Assembly (NCBI GenBank): GCA_001464935.1
Contig: LNEL01000041.1
Span: 1-41,362, forward strand
Direction of reading: 5' to 3'
Source of the DNA: Gammaproteobacteria bacterium Ga0077536
GTDB taxonomy: Bacteria > Pseudomonadota > Gammaproteobacteria > Ga0077536
DNA: 41,362 nucleotides
Numbering within the stretch: position 1 is the first letter of the stretch; each line of letters starts with the position of its first letter. The notes below the pieces were generated by a model. That model had not been told where the DNA came from. It worked only from the letters and a program-made list of their open reading frames with translations, and searched no databases. Made by a program: the position numbers and the translations under genes. This document shows positions 39,268-41,362 of the stretch, piece after piece.

Positions 39268-40055
39268 CGCGAGAACCGCCGCGGCAGATACTGCGCGCCG
39301 CCAATGTCGAGGGGATCGACGAGCGCCCGCCAGGTGTAATCGAGACCGCCGGCGACTGCGGTGGCCACGGGTTTGCCGTGAGCCAGGGCCGACGCGAGCG
39401 CCGAGGCGAGCGTGCAGCCCGACCCATGGTAGCTGCCGCCCAGTCTCGGCCATCGGTAAGTGGCGAACAGATTGCCGTCGCGAAACAGGTGATGCCGGAC
39501 ATCCGCGGTGGCTTCGTCAGCGCCCTTGAGCAGGGTCCAGCCGGACATCCGGCGTAGCAATGCCTCTACGTCCATCTCCACTGCCTGCGCGAGGCGTCGC
39601 GCCTCGCCGGCGTTCGGCGTGCAGATGGTACACAGCGGCCAGAGGTCCTCGACCAGCCGGGCGCGCACTTCACCCTGCATCAGCGCCGCGCCGGATCCTG
39701 CGGCAATCACGGGATCGAGCACGACCGGCGTCTCGGCCGGCAGCCCGCGCACGATGTCGACCACGACCGCGAGCACCTCGAGCGTCGGGATGAGGCCGAT
39801 CTTGCATGCTGCGAACGGCGCCAGGTCGTCTCGGAGCAACTCGAACTGCCGGCGCAACAGGCTGGCGGAGGTCGAGATGACTTCTGCGACGTATCCAGTA
39901 TTCTGCGCCGTCAGGCAGGTGACGAGACTGACCGCGTGACAGCCGAGGCTCGCTGCCGTTTCGATGTCTGCCTGGATGCCGGCGCCGCTTGGATCGTGTC
40001 CTCCGATGACGAGGATCAACGGCGTGTCGCGGGCGAGGGGCGATGCTCGCGTCAT
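39264..40055 (-). CDS. thiD: Hydroxymethylpyrimidine / phosphomethylpyrimidine kinase
   Basis: This 263-residue ribokinase-fold enzyme phosphorylates HMP and HMP-P for thiamine synthesis. The substrate-binding [15 protein letters not shown] (18-32), the DPVIAAGSG strand and the anion-hole segment [13 protein letters not shown] are diagnostic. The C-terminus lacks a fused ThiE or TenA domain. It is the first gene of the thiD-thiE-hemL group. The 55-bp gap to the divergent rubredoxin gene must hold both promoters. No TPP riboswitch was recognised upstream. Confidence 0.94.
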   Translation of the reverse strand: MTRASPLARDTPLILVIGGHDPSGAGIQADIETAASLGCHAVSLVTCLTAQNTGYVAEVISTSASLLRRQFELLRDDLAPFAACKIGLIPTLEVLAVVVDIVRGLPAETPVVLDPVIAAGSGAALMQGEVRARLVEDLWPLCTICTPNAGEARRLAQAVEMDVEALLRRMSGWTLLKGADEATADVRHHLFRDGNLFATYRWPRLGGSYHGSGCTLASALASALAHGKPVATAVAGGLDYTWRALVDPLDIGGAQYLPRRFSR

Positions 40056-40110
40056 GCCTGGGCAGACCCGGGGTGAAACGGCGAATTGGTCAATGGCATC
40101 AGGAATCGCA

Positions 40111-40278
40111 ATGGCTAAACGCTACATCTGTGTGATTTGTGGCTTCATCTACGATCCGGCGCTTGGCCTGCCGGACGAAGGCATCATGCCGGGTACACCA
40201 TTTTCCGCCTTGCCACCGAACTGGTCCTGCCCGGACTGTGGGGCGCGCAAGGACGACTTCGAAGAGATGCCGGACTGA
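40111..40278 (+). CDS. Rubredoxin
   Basis: This 55-residue iron protein carries a single Fe(Cys)4 centre for electron transfer. The ligands are C7 and C10 (CVICGFIYD) and C40 and C43 ([11 protein letters not shown]), with the conserved [11 protein letters not shown] loop between them. ATG 40111 has AGGAAT upstream; the open frame further upstream overlaps thiD antisense and is a shadow. It is divergent from thiD and its stop is one base from the stop of convergent hemJ. Its redox partner is not in the window. Confidence 0.95.
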   Translation: MAKRYICVICGFIYDPALGLPDEGIMPGTPFSALPPNWSCPDCGARKDDFEEMPD

Positions 40279-40279
40279 G

Positions 40280-40708
40280 TCACCACGGTTTGACGACTGC
40301 CAGCACCACGACGGCGATCAGGATCAGGACCGGAAACTCATTGAGGACACGATAGAACACATGGCCGTGTCGGTTGGAGTCGGTCTTGAACCGCACCACG
40401 ATGTGCCCCAGGTAAAAGTGGTAGGCAACGAGGATGGCGACCAGGGCCAGTTTGACGTGCAGCCAGGTGGTAGCCGCGAACCAGGCGATTCCCATTTGCC
40501 AGATCAGCGCCAGCCCCATCAACGCCACCAGCACCAGACTCGGCGTCATGATGCCGGAATACAACTTTCGTTCCATGGTTTTGAAGCGATCTTTGCTGAG
40601 GGCGTCTTCCGACATCGCGTGGTAGACGAACAGGCGCGGCAGATAAAACAGGCCGGCAAACCAGGTCACCACGAATATCAGGTGAAACGCCTTGAGCCAT
40701 GGATACAT
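40280..40708 (-). CDS. hemJ: Protoporphyrinogen IX oxidase HemJ
   Basis: This 142-residue membrane protein has four hydrophobic helices and starts MYPWLKAFHLIFVVTWFAGLFYLPRLFVYHA, the HemJ (UPF0093) signature. H9 and the KLYSGIMTPSL lysine segment are family-conserved. HemJ oxidises protoporphyrinogen to protoporphyrin IX in bacteria lacking HemG and HemY. AGGAATAGG lies just before the ATG. It is in its own unit, divergent from the bactofilin gene and convergent with rubredoxin. Confidence 0.93.
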   Translation of the reverse strand: MYPWLKAFHLIFVVTWFAGLFYLPRLFVYHAMSEDALSKDRFKTMERKLYSGIMTPSLVLVALMGLALIWQMGIAWFAATTWLHVKLALVAILVAYHFYLGHIVVRFKTDSNRHGHVFYRVLNEFPVLILIAVVVLAVVKPW

Positions 40709-41060
40709 TGCCTATTCCTCGTTAGTTCGTGCCCCTTGGCCAGTGGCTCTGGGTCATCCGCCCGCGCGTGCGGGCCGGTTGCGGGCAGAGCCCGGATTCT
40801 AGGGAGAATCGGTGCCGATAGCAGCCGCGGCCGACAGGACGCGCGGCAGCTGAAGCGGGGTGGTGTCCGCGATCACCGGGTGTGCCGGTCCGCGGGCGCA
40901 CGAGCGTCGTCATCGATGACGCAACGGCCCGGGGCCGCTGCGGGGACCTTGGCACCCGATGGCGGTCCGCCGAGCTATTAACGAGCCTGGATAATGGTGG
41001 TAATGTCTGGGCGCGTCGGGGAGCCCCAACGACCCGCGAGCGGCAGCAAGAGACTCGGCT
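40709..41060. other. Divergent intergenic region between hemJ and bactofilin
   Basis: These 352 bp hold no gene I can support. Two hairpins are visible: GCCCGC-GCGT-GCGGGC (40760-40775) and GATTCT-AGGG-AGAATC (40795-40810). GATAAT at 40990-40995 is the best -10 candidate for the bactofilin gene, with no good -35 at the right distance. Open frames on the minus strand here lack family features. Confidence 0.4.
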
Positions 41061-41362
41061 ATGTTCGGAAACAAGAAGCGGCGCCCGACCCGGGTGGACT
41101 CGGTCATCGGCCACCAGACCCAGATCGTGGGAGATATGTCGTTCGCCGGTGGCCTGCTCCTGCACGGCACGGTGCGCGGCAACGTGTCGGCGAAGACGGA
41201 TGAGTCGGCTACGCTGACGGTCAGCGAGCGCGGCTCGATCGAGGGGGAAGTCAACGTACCGTATGTGATCCTCAACGGGGTCGTGAAGGGCGACGTTCAC
41301 GCGAATGACCGTGTTGAACTTGCCGCTACCGCCCGCGTCGAAGGTGACGTGTACTACCGCAT
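41061..41362 (+). CDS. Bactofilin (polymer-forming cytoskeletal protein), cut by window edge
   Basis: The first 100 residues are present. A short basic tail (MFGNKKRRPTRVD) is followed by the regular beta-helix repeats of bactofilins: TQIVGDMSFAGGLLLHGTVRGNV, ATLTVSERGSIEGEVNVPYVI and LNGVVKGDVHANDRVELAATARVEGDV. Bactofilins form nucleotide-free filaments at the inner membrane that affect cell shape and wall synthesis. The start has only a weak ribosome-binding site (GAGA). The C-terminus is outside the window. Confidence 0.9.
   Translation, partial: MFGNKKRRPTRVDSVIGHQTQIVGDMSFAGGLLLHGTVRGNVSAKTDESATLTVSERGSIEGEVNVPYVILNGVVKGDVHANDRVELAATARVEGDVYYR

Noticed and set aside
40722..41300. 192-codon minus-strand frame spanning the hemJ-bactofilin gap
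   Set aside because: It overlaps the bactofilin coding start and has no domain or ribosome-binding site.

Overview
The window is a stretch of high-GC bacterial chromosome that looks like the core genome of a gammaproteobacterium. The reasons are gene order and protein type: rho/trx beside lptM-lysA; glnA-ntrB-ntrC; glyQ-glyS-gmhB-plsC; mnmG-rsmG-parA-parB followed by a complete atpI-B-E-F-H-A-G-D-C operon and glmU; hemL-thiE-thiD; and an NtrC/sigma-54 nitrogen circuit. A closer taxonomic placement cannot be made safely by eye. No insertion sequence, prophage, CRISPR array, rRNA or tRNA gene was found. Every gene looks intact except the two cut by the window edges (rho at the left, a bactofilin at the right).

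Layout. 1-2395: start of rho and thioredoxin (-), then lptM and lysA (+). 2396-7432: nitrogen block (+): a glnA leader with a candidate NtrC site and a good sigma-54 promoter, glnA, a strong terminator, a DUF4124 periplasmic protein, and ntrB-ntrC overlapping by ATGA. 7433-7563: a nested palindrome built from 9-bp tandem repeats between convergent genes. 7564-13128 (-): hemB, then the glyQ-glyS-gmhB-plsC group. 13287-13850: an unrecognised 187-residue protein (+). 13889-18669 (-): a four-gene system of ABC ATPase, ABC-2 permease, GldG-like protein and DUF4340 protein. 19004-23380 (+): mnmG, rsmG, parA, parB. 23459-30497 (+): ATP synthase operon. 30678-33515: glmU, then rraA and a nitrilase-family amidase. 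33662-36678 (+): envelope block of a glycine-zipper protein, a PepSY protein and a PhoP/PhoQ-like two-component pair. 36737-37291: fabA. 37332-40055 (-): thiD-thiE-hemL as an overlapping group. 40111-40278: rubredoxin (+). 40280-40708: hemJ (-). 41061-end: bactofilin (+).

How the parts work together. NtrB/NtrC probably drive glnA from the sigma-54 promoter seen here and may also act at their own promoter. Three haem genes (hemB, hemL, hemJ) lie in separate transcription units. The mnmG-rsmG-parAB-atp order is usually near the replication origin in this class, but no oriC or parS site was recognised in the window.

The least understood content is the Gld-like ABC system with its DUF4340 partner, the orphan 187-residue protein beside it, and the nested palindrome between ntrC and hemB. 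The rest is ordinary housekeeping sequence. Functional calls rest on motif recognition by eye; no alignment or database search was run.
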